The translations under genes and the position numbers were made by a program. Positions 55,351 to 63,801 of a DNA stretch of 64,000 nt are shown here, in pieces. The DNA lies in contig NZ_JOEV01000029.1 of NCBI RefSeq assembly GCF_000721105.1, forward strand, positions 1-64,000, written 5' to 3'. Source of the stretch: Streptomyces cellulosae (GTDB lineage Bacteria; Actinomycetota; Actinomycetes; Streptomycetales; Streptomycetaceae). The notes under the pieces are model-generated. The model was not told the origin of the DNA. It saw nothing but the letters and a program-made list of their open reading frames with translations, and did no database searches. Every line of letters begins with the position of its first letter. Within the stretch, counting starts at the first letter, position 1.

Positions 55351-55875
55351 ATGAGCGCTGCTGACGAGATGCTCGACATCGTCGACGAGAACGACCGGGT
55401 CACCGGGCAGTCCCCGCGCGGCGAGGCGTACGCGCGGGGCCTGCGCCACCGCTGTGTCTTCATCCAGGCCAGGGACGCCGAGGGCCGGCTGTTCGTCCAC
55501 CGCCGCACGCCGGACAAGCTGGTTTACCCCTCGATGTACGACATGTTCGTCGGCGGAGTCGTCGGCGCGGGCGAGTCCTACGACGACGCGGCCCTGCGCG
55601 AGGCCGAGGAGGAACTGGGCGTCACGGGCCTCCCCCGCCCCGAGTACCTCTTCAAGTTCCTCTACGACGACGGCGCCGGCCGGACCTGGTGGTCGGCGGT
55701 GTACCAAGTCCGCTGTGAGCTCCCGGTCAGCCCTCAGACCGAGGAGGTGGCCTGGCACGACTTCCTGTCCGAGGACGAGGTGGAACGCCGCCTGCGGGAG
55801 TGGGAGTGGGTGCCGGACGGCCTGGCGGCGTACGAGCGGCTGAAGGCGTACCGGGCGGGCCTGTCCGGCGCGTGA
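55351..55875 (+). CDS. NUDIX hydrolase (YfcD/Idi-like)
   Basis: A 174-residue NUDIX enzyme. The Nudix box is GGVVGAGESYDDAALREAEE + ELGV, with all required Gly, Glu and Arg-Glu residues. The N-terminus (MLDIVDENDRVTGQSPRGEA) and RHRCVFIQARD resemble the YfcD/isopentenyl-diphosphate-isomerase-like branch. ATG 55351 is preferred to TTG 55339. Substrate unknown. Confidence 0.9.
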   Translation: MSAADEMLDIVDENDRVTGQSPRGEAYARGLRHRCVFIQARDAEGRLFVHRRTPDKLVYPSMYDMFVGGVVGAGESYDDAALREAEEELGVTGLPRPEYLFKFLYDDGAGRTWWSAVYQVRCELPVSPQTEEVAWHDFLSEDEVERRLREWEWVPDGLAAYERLKAYRAGLSGA

Positions 55876-55954
55876 GCACGACCACGTACCGGGCGGGCGC
55901 CCTGGTGAGACGGCCGGATGCCCCCGCGCGAGACGGCCGGATAGGGTCCTCGGC

Positions 55955-56347
55955 GTGATCGAATTCGCACGGAACGTCCGACTGTGGTTCGCCCCCCAGG
56001 AGCTCAGGCAGGAGGGCGGCACCCCCGACTACCGCTTCTCACTGGCGAACGAGCGCACCTTCCTCGCCTGGCTGCGCACCGCGCTCGCGCTGATCGGCGG
56101 CGGTTTCGCCGTGGACCAGTTCCTGCCGGACCTGCGCTGGGGCTGGCGGGTCGGTCTCGCGCTCGCGCTGCTCGCGGCGGGCGTGCTGTGCTCGCTGCGG
56201 GCGGTCAACCACTGGATCCGCTGCGAACGGGCCATGCGCCGGGGCGAGGACCTGCCGGCCTCCCGGTTCCCGGCACTGCTGGGCCTCGCGGTCGCGGTCG
56301 TGGCTGTCGCCATGGTCCTCGTGGTGCTCGTCGGGTGGGAAGGATGA
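55955..56347 (+). CDS. DUF202/YidH-family membrane protein
   Basis: A 130-residue protein with three membrane spans and the DUF202 signature DYRFSLANERTFLAWLRTAL. A TAGGGT -10-like box about 10 bp before GTG 55955 suggests a leaderless or near-leaderless transcript. Its stop overlaps the ATG of the next DUF202 gene by four bases, so the two are cotranslated. Confidence 0.9.
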   Translation: MIEFARNVRLWFAPQELRQEGGTPDYRFSLANERTFLAWLRTALALIGGGFAVDQFLPDLRWGWRVGLALALLAAGVLCSLRAVNHWIRCERAMRRGEDLPASRFPALLGLAVAVVAVAMVLVVLVGWEG

Positions 56348-56670
56348 CCGGCGCGGTGGCGGCCCCGGACCGGGATCCCGGGCTGCAACCGGAGCGGACC
56401 CGGCTCGCCTGGCGCCGTACGACCCTGTCGAGCACGGGGGCGGCCCTGCTCGCCATGAAGACGACGCTGCACGGCGGGACCTCGGCGACCGCCGTGACCG
56501 TGTGCGCCCTGTGCGGTGCCCTGTGGCTGGGCTTCCTGCTGGTCGCCCACCGGCGCATCCGCGCTCTGTCGGCGACGAGCAGCCCATCGGCACTGACACC
56601 CCGGCACGCGACGGCGGGAGCGCTGCTGACGGTGGCGCTGGCCGTCTGCGCGGCGGCACTCGTCTTCTAG
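56344..56670 (+). CDS. second DUF202-family membrane protein
   Basis: A 108-residue three-span protein with the shorter DUF202 signature PERTRLAWRRTTLSSTGAAL. The ATGA overlap with the preceding gene indicates a coupled pair, perhaps a heteromeric membrane complex. No function is known for either. Confidence 0.88.
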   Translation: MTGAVAAPDRDPGLQPERTRLAWRRTTLSSTGAALLAMKTTLHGGTSATAVTVCALCGALWLGFLLVAHRRIRALSATSSPSALTPRHATAGALLTVALAVCAAALVF

Positions 56671-56736
56671 CTGTGCCGGGTGCCGCGGGGCCGCCTAGGG
56701 TGGCCCCGATCACGTTCGTCTCCCCTACTGGACGAC

Positions 56737-56754
56737 ATACCGACCGGTCGGCAT
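56737..56754. promoter_or_regulatory. TetR-type operator ahead of the phosphotransferase-ACAD operon
   Basis: ATACCGACCGGTCGGCAT contains a perfect 12-bp palindrome (CCGACCGGTCGG) and lies 40 bp before the phosphotransferase start. It shares the 13-mer CATACCGACCGGT with the site upstream of the SDR gene at 62261-62275, which suggests control by the TetR regulator encoded between the two operons. Confidence 0.75.
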
Positions 56755-56793
56755 CATTGGTCGGGTCGTGTTCACCCGCCTGTAGGAGCATTG

Positions 56794-57825
56794 ATGAGCC
56801 CCGACCACCCGCCAGGACTCGATCTCGACCGGCTGCGCGCCCTGCTCGACCGTGAGCGGCCCGGTCTGGTGCACGGCCCGCTGACCGGCCGGTTGATCGA
56901 GGGCGGACGGTCGAACCTCACGTACGCGGTCTCCGACGGCAGCGCGAAGTGGGTCGTACGACGGCCCCCGCTCGGCCATGTCCTGGCCACCGCGCACGAC
57001 ATGAGGCGCGAGCACCGCGTGATCAGCGCGCTGCACCCGACGAACGTGCCGGTGCCGCGCCCGGTGCTGCTGTGCGAGGACCCCGAGAACGGGGCGGCGC
57101 CCGGGGCGTCCTTCTACGTCATGGAGTTCGTGGAGGGCACCCCCTACCGCACCGCCGACCAGCTGGCCCCGCTCGGCCCCGAGCGCACCCGGGACGCGGT
57201 CCTCGCCCTGGTCGACACGCTGGTCGAGCTGCACGCGGTGGATCCGGCCGAGGTCGGCCTCGCGGATTTCGGCCGGCCCGAGGGTTTCCTGGACCGGCAG
57301 CTGCGGCGTTGGGGCAAGCAGCTGGACGCCTCCCGCAACCGCGAGCTGGCCGGCGTCGACGAGCTGCACGCGGCGCTGGGCCGGCGGCTGCCCGAGTCCC
57401 CCGCACCCGCCGTCGTGCACGGCGACTACCGGCTCGACAACGTCCTCATCGGCGACGACGACAAGATCAGGGCGATCCTGGACTGGGAGATGTCGACGCT
57501 CGGCGACCCGCTCACCGACCTGGGCCTGCTGGTGATGTACAGCATGCCGCTCGGTATGCCCGACTCGCCGGTGTCCACGACCGCGGAGGCCGCCGGGCAC
57601 CCGGCGCCCGCCGAGCTGATCGAACGGTATGCCGCCCGCTCGGGGCGCGACGCGTCCGCGGTGTCCTGGTACACGGCGTTCGCGTGGTTCAAGCTCGCCG
57701 TGATCCTGGAGGGCATCCACTACCGCTACACCCTGGGCCAGACGGTCGGTCGCGGTTTCGACCGCATCGGCGACCTGGTCCCGGTCTTCATCGAGCACGG
57801 CCTGACCACCCTTCAGGAAGGCTGA
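56794..57825 (+). CDS. APH-fold phosphotransferase (ACAD10/11-type kinase domain)
   Basis: A 343-residue aminoglycoside-phosphotransferase-fold protein. GGRSNLTYAV and KWVVRRPPLGHVL give the ATP loop and Lys; FYVMEFVEGTPYR the hinge; VHGDYRLDNVLI the catalytic loop; and ILDWEMSTLGDPLTDLG the metal Asp. ATG 56794 follows AGGAG. Next to an acyl-CoA dehydrogenase it resembles the kinase half of ACAD10/11, which acts on 4-hydroxyacyl-CoAs, so it may phosphorylate such an intermediate; this is inference. Confidence 0.9.
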   Translation: MSPDHPPGLDLDRLRALLDRERPGLVHGPLTGRLIEGGRSNLTYAVSDGSAKWVVRRPPLGHVLATAHDMRREHRVISALHPTNVPVPRPVLLCEDPENGAAPGASFYVMEFVEGTPYRTADQLAPLGPERTRDAVLALVDTLVELHAVDPAEVGLADFGRPEGFLDRQLRRWGKQLDASRNRELAGVDELHAALGRRLPESPAPAVVHGDYRLDNVLIGDDDKIRAILDWEMSTLGDPLTDLGLLVMYSMPLGMPDSPVSTTAEAAGHPAPAELIERYAARSGRDASAVSWYTAFAWFKLAVILEGIHYRYTLGQTVGRGFDRIGDLVPVFIEHGLTTLQEG

Positions 57826-57831
57826 CCCGAC

Positions 57832-59064
57832 ATGGACTTCGCGTTCGACGCGCGCACCGAGGAACTGCGCGCCAAGCTGCTCGCCTTCATGGACGAGTAC
57901 GTCTACCCCGCCGAGGCCGTCGCGGAGGAGCAGCGCGCCGCACTCGCCTCCCCGTGGGACACCCCGGCCGTGGTCGAGGAGCTGAAGGCCGAGGCACGCG
58001 GGCAGGGCCTGTGGAACCTGTTCCTGCCGGACGCCGAGTACGGCGCCGGGCTGACCAACCTCCAGTACGCGCCGCTCGCCGAGATCACCGGCCGCTCGCC
58101 GCAGTTGGCGCCCACGGTGACGAACTGCGCCGCACCCGACACCGGCAACATGGAGGTGCTGACGCAGTTCGGCGACGAGCAGCAGAAGAAGCAGTGGCTG
58201 GAGCCGCTGCTGGCGGGAGAGATCCGCTCGGCGTTCGCGATGACCGAGCCGGAGGTGGCCTCCTCCGACGCCACCAACATCACCACGCGCATCGAGCGAT
58301 CCACCAACGGCACCGACGGCACCGACGACTACGTCATCACCGGCCGTAAGTGGTACATCTCCGGGGCGATGAACCCGGACTGCAAGATCTTCATCGTGAT
58401 GGGCAAGACGGACCCGGACGGGGAGGACATCCGCCGTCAGCAGTCGATGGTGCTCGTTCCCCGCGACACCCCGGGTGTCACCGTCAAGCGGGCGATGAAG
58501 GTGTTCGGGTACGAGGACCACTACCACGGCGGCCACGCCGAGGTGATCTTCGACCACGCGCGCGTGCCGGTGACGAACCTGATCGGCGAGGAGGGCGGCG
58601 GCTTCGCCATCGCCCAGGCCCGCCTGGGGCCGGGCCGTATCCACCACTGCATGCGGCTGATCGGCATGGCCGAGCGGGCCATCGAGCTGATGTGCAGGCG
58701 GGCCGTCTCGCGCGACGCCTTCGGCAAGGCGCTGGCCCAGCAGGGCGTGGTCCACAACTGGATCGCCGACGCGCGGGTGACGGTCGAGCAGCTTCGGCTG
58801 CTGGTGCTGAAGACGGCCTGGCTGATGGACACCGTGGGCAACCGGGGCGCGCACGCGGAGATCCAGGCCATCAAGATCGCCACGCCCCGCGCGGTCGTCG
58901 ACATCATCGACCGGGCGATCCAGCTGCACGGCGCGGGCGGTGTCAGCCAGGACTTCCCGCTCGCCGAGCTGTACGCCGGCGCCCGTACCCTCATGATCGC
59001 CGACGGCCCGGACGAGGTGCACCAGCGGTCGCTGGCCCGGCGGGAGTTGAAGAAGTACCTGTGA
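57832..59064 (+). CDS. acyl-CoA dehydrogenase (ACAD11-like)
   Basis: A 410-residue FAD-dependent acyl-CoA dehydrogenase. The N-terminal helical domain is followed by FAMTEPEVASSDATNI (FAD/substrate loop), ITGRKWYISGAMNPDCKIF (beta domain) and the C-terminal RFRAG-like segments HGAGGVSQDFPLAELYAGA + RTLMIADGPDEVHQRSLAR. It starts 6 bp after the phosphotransferase stop. Together they form a likely beta-oxidation side branch for hydroxylated acyl chains, under the TetR-type operator. Confidence 0.93.
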   Translation: MDFAFDARTEELRAKLLAFMDEYVYPAEAVAEEQRAALASPWDTPAVVEELKAEARGQGLWNLFLPDAEYGAGLTNLQYAPLAEITGRSPQLAPTVTNCAAPDTGNMEVLTQFGDEQQKKQWLEPLLAGEIRSAFAMTEPEVASSDATNITTRIERSTNGTDGTDDYVITGRKWYISGAMNPDCKIFIVMGKTDPDGEDIRRQQSMVLVPRDTPGVTVKRAMKVFGYEDHYHGGHAEVIFDHARVPVTNLIGEEGGGFAIAQARLGPGRIHHCMRLIGMAERAIELMCRRAVSRDAFGKALAQQGVVHNWIADARVTVEQLRLLVLKTAWLMDTVGNRGAHAEIQAIKIATPRAVVDIIDRAIQLHGAGGVSQDFPLAELYAGARTLMIADGPDEVHQRSLARRELKKYL

Positions 59065-59078
59065 GATCGCGGCCCTGT

Positions 59079-59122
59079 CATGGGTGAGGGGCGGTCGCCA
59101 TGGCGACCGCCCCTCACCCATG
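59079..59122. terminator. 44-bp perfect loop-free palindrome between convergent genes
   Basis: Exact 22-bp arms (starting CATGGGTGAGGGGCGG) with no spacer, centred at 59100/59101, lie between the acyl-CoA dehydrogenase stop (59064) and the TetR stop (59142). It would form a bidirectional terminator or a cruciform. Confidence 0.9.
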
Positions 59123-59141
59123 GGGCCTTCCTGCGGCCTCC

Positions 59142-59744
59142 TTATGGCCGCAGCGCACGCAGCAGCAGGTCGGCCAGGTGGTCGGCGACCTCCTGCGGGC
59201 TGAGGGGGCCGGCGGGGCGGTACCAGGTGGACAGGTGGTGGACGGAGCCGAAGTGGTAGTCGACCACCAGGTCGGCGGGGGTCGCCTTGGAGAAGACGCC
59301 CGCCTGCTGGCCCTCCTCGATCAGGGCACGGAAGCGTTCGTGGTAACGCCGGCGTTCGGCGCGCACCTGCTTGTTCTTCTCCGGGCTCAGGTGGTGCATC
59401 GAGCGGAAGAAGATCGCCGCGTCGTCGAGGTTGTCGATGGTGGTGACGACGACGTCGGCCGCCGCGCCCCGCAGCCGCTTCTCGATCGGTTCGTCGGCGT
59501 TCGCGAAGGCGTCGAGTCTCTCCTGCTGGACACGCAGCACGCGCGCGTACACCTCGTGCAGGAGGTCGTCCTTGGAGCCGAAGTAGTGGTACAGGGCCCC
59601 CTTGGTGACTCCGGCCGCCTCGACGATCTCCTGCACCGAGGTGCGGTCGTAGCCCTGCTCCGCGAAGAGCCGGGTGGCTGCGGCGAGGAGCCGCTGGGGC
59701 ACGGGGGTTCCGTCACCGTCCGTCGTCCTGGGCACTGCCGCCAC
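59142..59744 (-). CDS. TetR-family regulator of acyl-CoA metabolism
   Basis: A 200-residue TetR protein. The DNA-binding HTH reads LLAAATRLFAEQGYDRTSVQ, then EIVEAAGVTKGALYHYFGSK; the C-terminal ligand domain includes SMHHLSPEKNKQVRAERRRY and the SVHHLSTWYRP segment. GTG 59744 follows GGAAGGCAG. It sits between two acyl-CoA operons whose promoters share an operator-like 13-mer. The effector is probably an acyl-CoA, by family analogy. Confidence 0.92.
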   Translation of the reverse strand: MAAVPRTTDGDGTPVPQRLLAAATRLFAEQGYDRTSVQEIVEAAGVTKGALYHYFGSKDDLLHEVYARVLRVQQERLDAFANADEPIEKRLRGAAADVVVTTIDNLDDAAIFFRSMHHLSPEKNKQVRAERRRYHERFRALIEEGQQAGVFSKATPADLVVDYHFGSVHHLSTWYRPAGPLSPQEVADHLADLLLRALRP

Positions 59745-59776
59745 CTGCCTTCCGTGTCTTTCTGCTGTTGCAGTTT

Positions 59777-61438
59777 CTAGCCGTTCGGGCGGGAACGCAG
59801 CTCCCGCCGGAGGATCTTCCCACTCGTCGTCTTCGGCAGGTCGGGCAGGATCTCCACCTGACGCGGGTATTTGTAGGCGGCCAGTCTCTCCTTGCAGTAC
59901 GCGGCCAGCTCACCGGGGTCGGTCTCGGCACCCGGACGCAGGCTGATGTACGCCTTGACGGTCTCGCCGCGGTACCCGTCGGGCACCCCGACGACGGCCG
60001 CCTCGCGCACCGCCGGGTGCGTGTACAGCACGTCCTCGACCTCGCGCGGCCACACCTTGAAGCCGGACGCGTTGATCATGTCCTTCTTGCGGTCGACGAC
60101 GTACAGCCAGCCCTGCGGGTCCATGAAGCCGATGTCTCCGGTACGCAGTTCGCCGTCCGGGAAGGCCTCGGCGGTGGCGTCCGGGCGCCGCCAGTACCCG
60201 GGCACGACCTGCGGCCCGCGCACGAGGATCTCGCCCTGCTCGCCGAAGGGCACCTCGGCGCCCTGGTCGTCGACGATCCGCACGACCGTCTCCGGCCCGG
60301 GCACGCCCACGGCGAGCGTCCCGGAGACCGGGTCGACCGGCGCCTCGCGGGTGGGCGGTACGGAGGCACAGGGCGCGCTGCACTCGGTGAGCCCGTAGCC
60401 GTTGCGGATGTACGGCCCGAAGCCGGCCCGGAACCTCTCCACCAGGGCGGGCGGCAGCGGGGCGCCACCGGAGGAGATGTTGACGAAGGAGGAGAAGTGG
60501 TCCGGGGTGACGTCCGGGTGGGCGGCCAGCGCCATGAAGGCGGTCGACGGGCCCACCGTGTACTGCGGCCGGTGCTCGGCGAACGCGTCGAGCACGACCC
60601 CGGCCTCGAAGCGGTACGCCAGGACGAGCGTGCCCGCGCTGTTCAGACACGCTCCGAACTGGCAGACCATGCCGGTGATGTGGAACAGCGGCGCCATCGC
60701 GAAGTAGACGGGCGCCTCGGGCAGCGCCAGTCCGGTGCGCTGCCGCTCGGCGTTGTACATGATGTTGCCGTGCGTGTTGGTGGCGCCTTTGGGGGTGCCG
60801 CTGGTGCCGGAGGTGTAGCTGATCAGCGCGATGTCGGTGGGTACGGGGTGCCGGTCGTCGGGCGCCTTGTGACCGGCCCGGGCGGCGGCCGTCAGGTCCT
60901 CGGCGTCCAGGGCCTGCGGCAGCCGCTCGAACGTCAGCACGCGCGCGTCCTGGCGGGTCTGGAAGTCCAGCTCGCAGGCGGTGAGCACGATCCGCACCGG
61001 CGAGCCGGCGGCCGTGTCGCGCAGATACGACTCCCAGGCCCGGTCGGAGCAGATCAGCGCGGCCACCTCGCCGTCCTGGAGCACATGGCCGACCTCCCCC
61101 GACTTGTACATCGGGTTGACGGGCACGACGGTCGCGCCCGCCTTCCAGGCACCGAGCACGGCGAGCACGAAGTGCGGGGAGTTCTGCAGCAGCACCGCCA
61201 CCCGGTCGCCGCGCTCCAGCCCCCGGGCGGCGAGGTGCCCGGCGACGGAGTCGCTCAGCTCGTCGACCTCGCGGTAGGTGAGGCGGCCGTCGAAGTAGGC
61301 GAGGAAGGTGCGGTCCGGGGTCTCGGCGACGGCCCGGCGCAGGGCGTGCACAAGGGAGTCGGCGGGGTCGATCGGGGCCCGCTGGGCTTCGTTGAGCAGG
61401 GAGAGCCAGGGCTTGGCGGCGTACAGGGAGTCGGTCAC
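59777..61438 (-). CDS. long-chain/4-coumarate-type acyl-CoA synthetase
   Basis: A 553-residue AMP-forming ligase: SYTSGTSGTPKGATNTHGN (P loop), YGLTECSAPCAS (A5), GELRTGDIGFMD and DRKKDMINASGFKVWPREVE (hinge), KTTSGKILRREL (catalytic Lys). GTG 61438 overlaps the SDR stop by 4 bp (GTGA), so it is coupled to it. The chain length or acid type is not determinable. It would feed the acyl-CoA dehydrogenase encoded across the TetR gene. Confidence 0.93.
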   Translation of the reverse strand: MTDSLYAAKPWLSLLNEAQRAPIDPADSLVHALRRAVAETPDRTFLAYFDGRLTYREVDELSDSVAGHLAARGLERGDRVAVLLQNSPHFVLAVLGAWKAGATVVPVNPMYKSGEVGHVLQDGEVAALICSDRAWESYLRDTAAGSPVRIVLTACELDFQTRQDARVLTFERLPQALDAEDLTAAARAGHKAPDDRHPVPTDIALISYTSGTSGTPKGATNTHGNIMYNAERQRTGLALPEAPVYFAMAPLFHITGMVCQFGACLNSAGTLVLAYRFEAGVVLDAFAEHRPQYTVGPSTAFMALAAHPDVTPDHFSSFVNISSGGAPLPPALVERFRAGFGPYIRNGYGLTECSAPCASVPPTREAPVDPVSGTLAVGVPGPETVVRIVDDQGAEVPFGEQGEILVRGPQVVPGYWRRPDATAEAFPDGELRTGDIGFMDPQGWLYVVDRKKDMINASGFKVWPREVEDVLYTHPAVREAAVVGVPDGYRGETVKAYISLRPGAETDPGELAAYCKERLAAYKYPRQVEILPDLPKTTSGKILRRELRSRPNG

Positions 61439-62208
61439 CGGGTCGCCTCCCACTTCTGCTGGAGGTGGTTCATGTTCGTCAGCCAGCGGTCCGGATCGGC
61501 GGCCCTGGCCTGGTAGTAGCCGGCGACCTCGGGGTGCGGCAGAATCAGGAAGCGGTCCTCCTCGATGCCCTTGAACAGGGCGTCCGCCACCTCGTCCGGC
61601 TCGATCGCGGTCGGCTGCAGGACGAGGTCGCCCGCGCTCCCGGTGGCGGCCAGCATGTCGGTGCGCACGCCCTGCGGACAGATCGCGTGCACTTTCACAC
61701 CACGGTGCCGGTACGTCAGCGACAGCCACTCGGCGAAGGCGAAGGCCCCGTGCTTGGTGACGGCGTAGGGCGCGGCGCCGATCATGGTCAGCAGTCCGGC
61801 GGCGGAGACGGTCGAGACGAACCGGCCGGTGCCGCGCTCCAGCCACTCCGGCAGCAACGCGTGGGCCGCGCGGACGTGGGCCATCACGTTCACGTCCCAG
61901 GACAGCGCCCAGGGCTGCTCGTCCAGCGGCCGTCCCGGCTCCCCGGCCTCGAAGGCGACGCCCGCGTTGGCGCAGTACACGTCCACGGTCCCGCCGAGCG
62001 CCTCCCGTGCCTCGACGACGATCGCGGAGGCGTCCCCCGCGACGGCGATCTGCCCGATCTCCTCGGCAACGGCCTTGGCCCGGCCGGCGTCCAGGTCGTT
62101 CACGACGACCCGGGCCCCCTCGGCAGCGAACCGACGGGCCAGCGCGGCCCCGATCCCACCCCCCGCTCCGGTGACGACCACTCCCGCACCCTGCACGGCT
62201 CCCACCAT
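61435..62208 (-). CDS. short-chain dehydrogenase/reductase
   Basis: A 257-residue SDR: VVVTGAGGGIGAALARRF binds the cofactor, VDVYCANAGVAFEAG is the NAG-type segment, and STVSAAGLL with YAVTKHGAFAFAEWL supply Ser, Tyr and Lys. NDLDAGRAKAVAEEIG suggests an NAD preference. It heads the operon with the acyl-CoA synthetase, behind a TetR-type site, so a role in oxidising hydroxyacyl-CoA or a related alcohol is plausible. Confidence 0.92.
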   Translation of the reverse strand: MVGAVQGAGVVVTGAGGGIGAALARRFAAEGARVVVNDLDAGRAKAVAEEIGQIAVAGDASAIVVEAREALGGTVDVYCANAGVAFEAGEPGRPLDEQPWALSWDVNVMAHVRAAHALLPEWLERGTGRFVSTVSAAGLLTMIGAAPYAVTKHGAFAFAEWLSLTYRHRGVKVHAICPQGVRTDMLAATGSAGDLVLQPTAIEPDEVADALFKGIEEDRFLILPHPEVAGYYQARAADPDRWLTNMNHLQQKWEATR

Positions 62209-62260
62209 CGGTCTCCTTCGACGCGACGCGCTTTCGGCTCTGCCCCCGCAGCAGCCAGAC

Positions 62261-62275
62261 TAACCGGTCGGTATG
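62261..62275. promoter_or_regulatory. TetR-type operator ahead of the SDR-ligase operon
   Basis: On the minus strand CATACCGACCGGTTA shares its first 13 bases with the operator at 56736-56748; here only the left half-site is strong (the right half is TTAGTC). It lies 53 bp upstream of the SDR start. Confidence 0.65.
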
Positions 62276-62436
62276 TACGAAGGAAGGGTGACTGGACCCA
62301 CTCACGGGCGCGGGGCTGTATCGGTATGCGGCTCCGCCGCGTGCGCGTGCCCAGCCACATCGGGCCCGCGGACTCCCCACTGCCCGCGGCAGCGCATACG
62401 GTGCCCGTGCCGACGCCCACGTCACAAGGAGGTCAC

Positions 62437-63666
62437 ATGCACCTGCCCAGACGAACCCTGCTGGCGGCGACCACAGCAGCCGCGTCCTTCACCGCCGCAC
62501 CCCCCGCCGCCGCGGCCCGCCGCAGGAGAACCGGCTTCGAGAACCTCGCCGCGAACGCCTACGCCCAGCTCTCCGGTCAACGCGTCGGAATCGTCACCAA
62601 CCCCACCGGCGTCACCCGCGACGTCCGCCACATCGTCGACGTCATGCACGCGGACACCCGAGTGGACCTGCGGGCCGTCTTCGGCCCCGAACACGGCTTC
62701 CGCGGCACCGCCCAGGCCGGCGGTTCCGAGGGCCGCTACGACGACCCCGCGACCGGCCTGCCGGTCTACGACACGTACCTCAAGAGCGGTCAGGCGCTCG
62801 CCGGCATCTTCACCGCCTCCGGCGTGGACACCGTCGTCTTCGACATCCAGGACGTGGGCGCGCGCTTCTACACGTACATCTGGACGCTGTACGACTGCAT
62901 GGAGGCGGCCCGGCTCGCGGGCAAGCGGTTCGTCGTCCTGGACCGGCCGAACCCGGTGACCGGCCAGGCCGCTCTGGGCCCGGTGCTGCACGAGGAGTTC
63001 GCGACCTTCGTCGGACGCAAGCCGATCTCCCAGGCGCACGGGATGACCGTCGCGGAGCTGGCACGGCTGTTCAACGGGGAGTTCCTGAGCACGCCGGTCG
63101 AGCTGGACACGGTGCTGATGACCGGGTGGCGCAGGTCCCAGTGGTATGACGCCTGGGGGCTGCCCTGGGTGCCGCCGAGCCCGAACATGCCGACGCCCGA
63201 CACCGCCCTCGTCTACTCCGGGACGTGCCTCTTCGAGGGGACGAACCTGTCGGAGGGGCGCGGGACGACCCGGCCGTTCGAACTGCTCGGCGCGGAGGGC
63301 GTCGACGGGCGCTGGGCCGACGCGGCGAACCGGCTCGCGCTGCCCGGTGTGCGCTTCAGGGAGGCGTACTTCGCGCCCACCTTCTCCAAGTTCCAGGGGA
63401 AGACGATCGGGGGCGTGCAGATCCATGTGCACGACCGGGACGCCTACGACCCGGTACGCACCGGGATCGCGCTTCTGGTGACCGCCAGGAAGGTGTGGAG
63501 CGGCTTCGCCTGGCGCCCGGACAACTGGATCGACAAGCTGACCGGTTCCACGCTGGTGCGCACCATGATCGACGCGGGCGCGGACACCGACGCCGTGGTG
63601 GCGGGCTGGGAGCGGGAGTCGGCGGCGTTCCGGCGGGTGCGCGGGGAGTACCTCGTGTACCGGTGA
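62437..63666 (+). CDS. NamZ-family (DUF1343) exo-beta-N-acetylmuramidase-like protein, Tat-exported
   Basis: A 409-residue secreted protein. MHLPRRTLLAATTAAASFTA is a twin-arginine signal with an AAA cleavage region; the mature part has the DUF1343 signatures QRVGIVTNPTGVTRD, DLRAVFGPEHGFRGTAQAG, VVFDIQDVGARFYTYIWTL and GTNLSEGRGTTRPFELLGA. Bacillus NamZ of this family removes terminal MurNAc from peptidoglycan fragments, so cell-wall recycling outside the cell is likely. ATG 62437 has a strong AAGGAGGT. Confidence 0.92.
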   Translation: MHLPRRTLLAATTAAASFTAAPPAAAARRRRTGFENLAANAYAQLSGQRVGIVTNPTGVTRDVRHIVDVMHADTRVDLRAVFGPEHGFRGTAQAGGSEGRYDDPATGLPVYDTYLKSGQALAGIFTASGVDTVVFDIQDVGARFYTYIWTLYDCMEAARLAGKRFVVLDRPNPVTGQAALGPVLHEEFATFVGRKPISQAHGMTVAELARLFNGEFLSTPVELDTVLMTGWRRSQWYDAWGLPWVPPSPNMPTPDTALVYSGTCLFEGTNLSEGRGTTRPFELLGAEGVDGRWADAANRLALPGVRFREAYFAPTFSKFQGKTIGGVQIHVHDRDAYDPVRTGIALLVTARKVWSGFAWRPDNWIDKLTGSTLVRTMIDAGADTDAVVAGWERESAAFRRVRGEYLVYR

Positions 63667-63801
63667 GCCGGAAAGCTGTGAGCTGGTGGAGCTGGTGAAT
63701 CACCCGTACGAGTCGTGATGAGGTATGACGTATGGCCAACTCCGCCCGGTAGCAGGACGATGCGCACACGTCGCACACTCCGGGGGACGAGGAGGCCGGT
63801 C

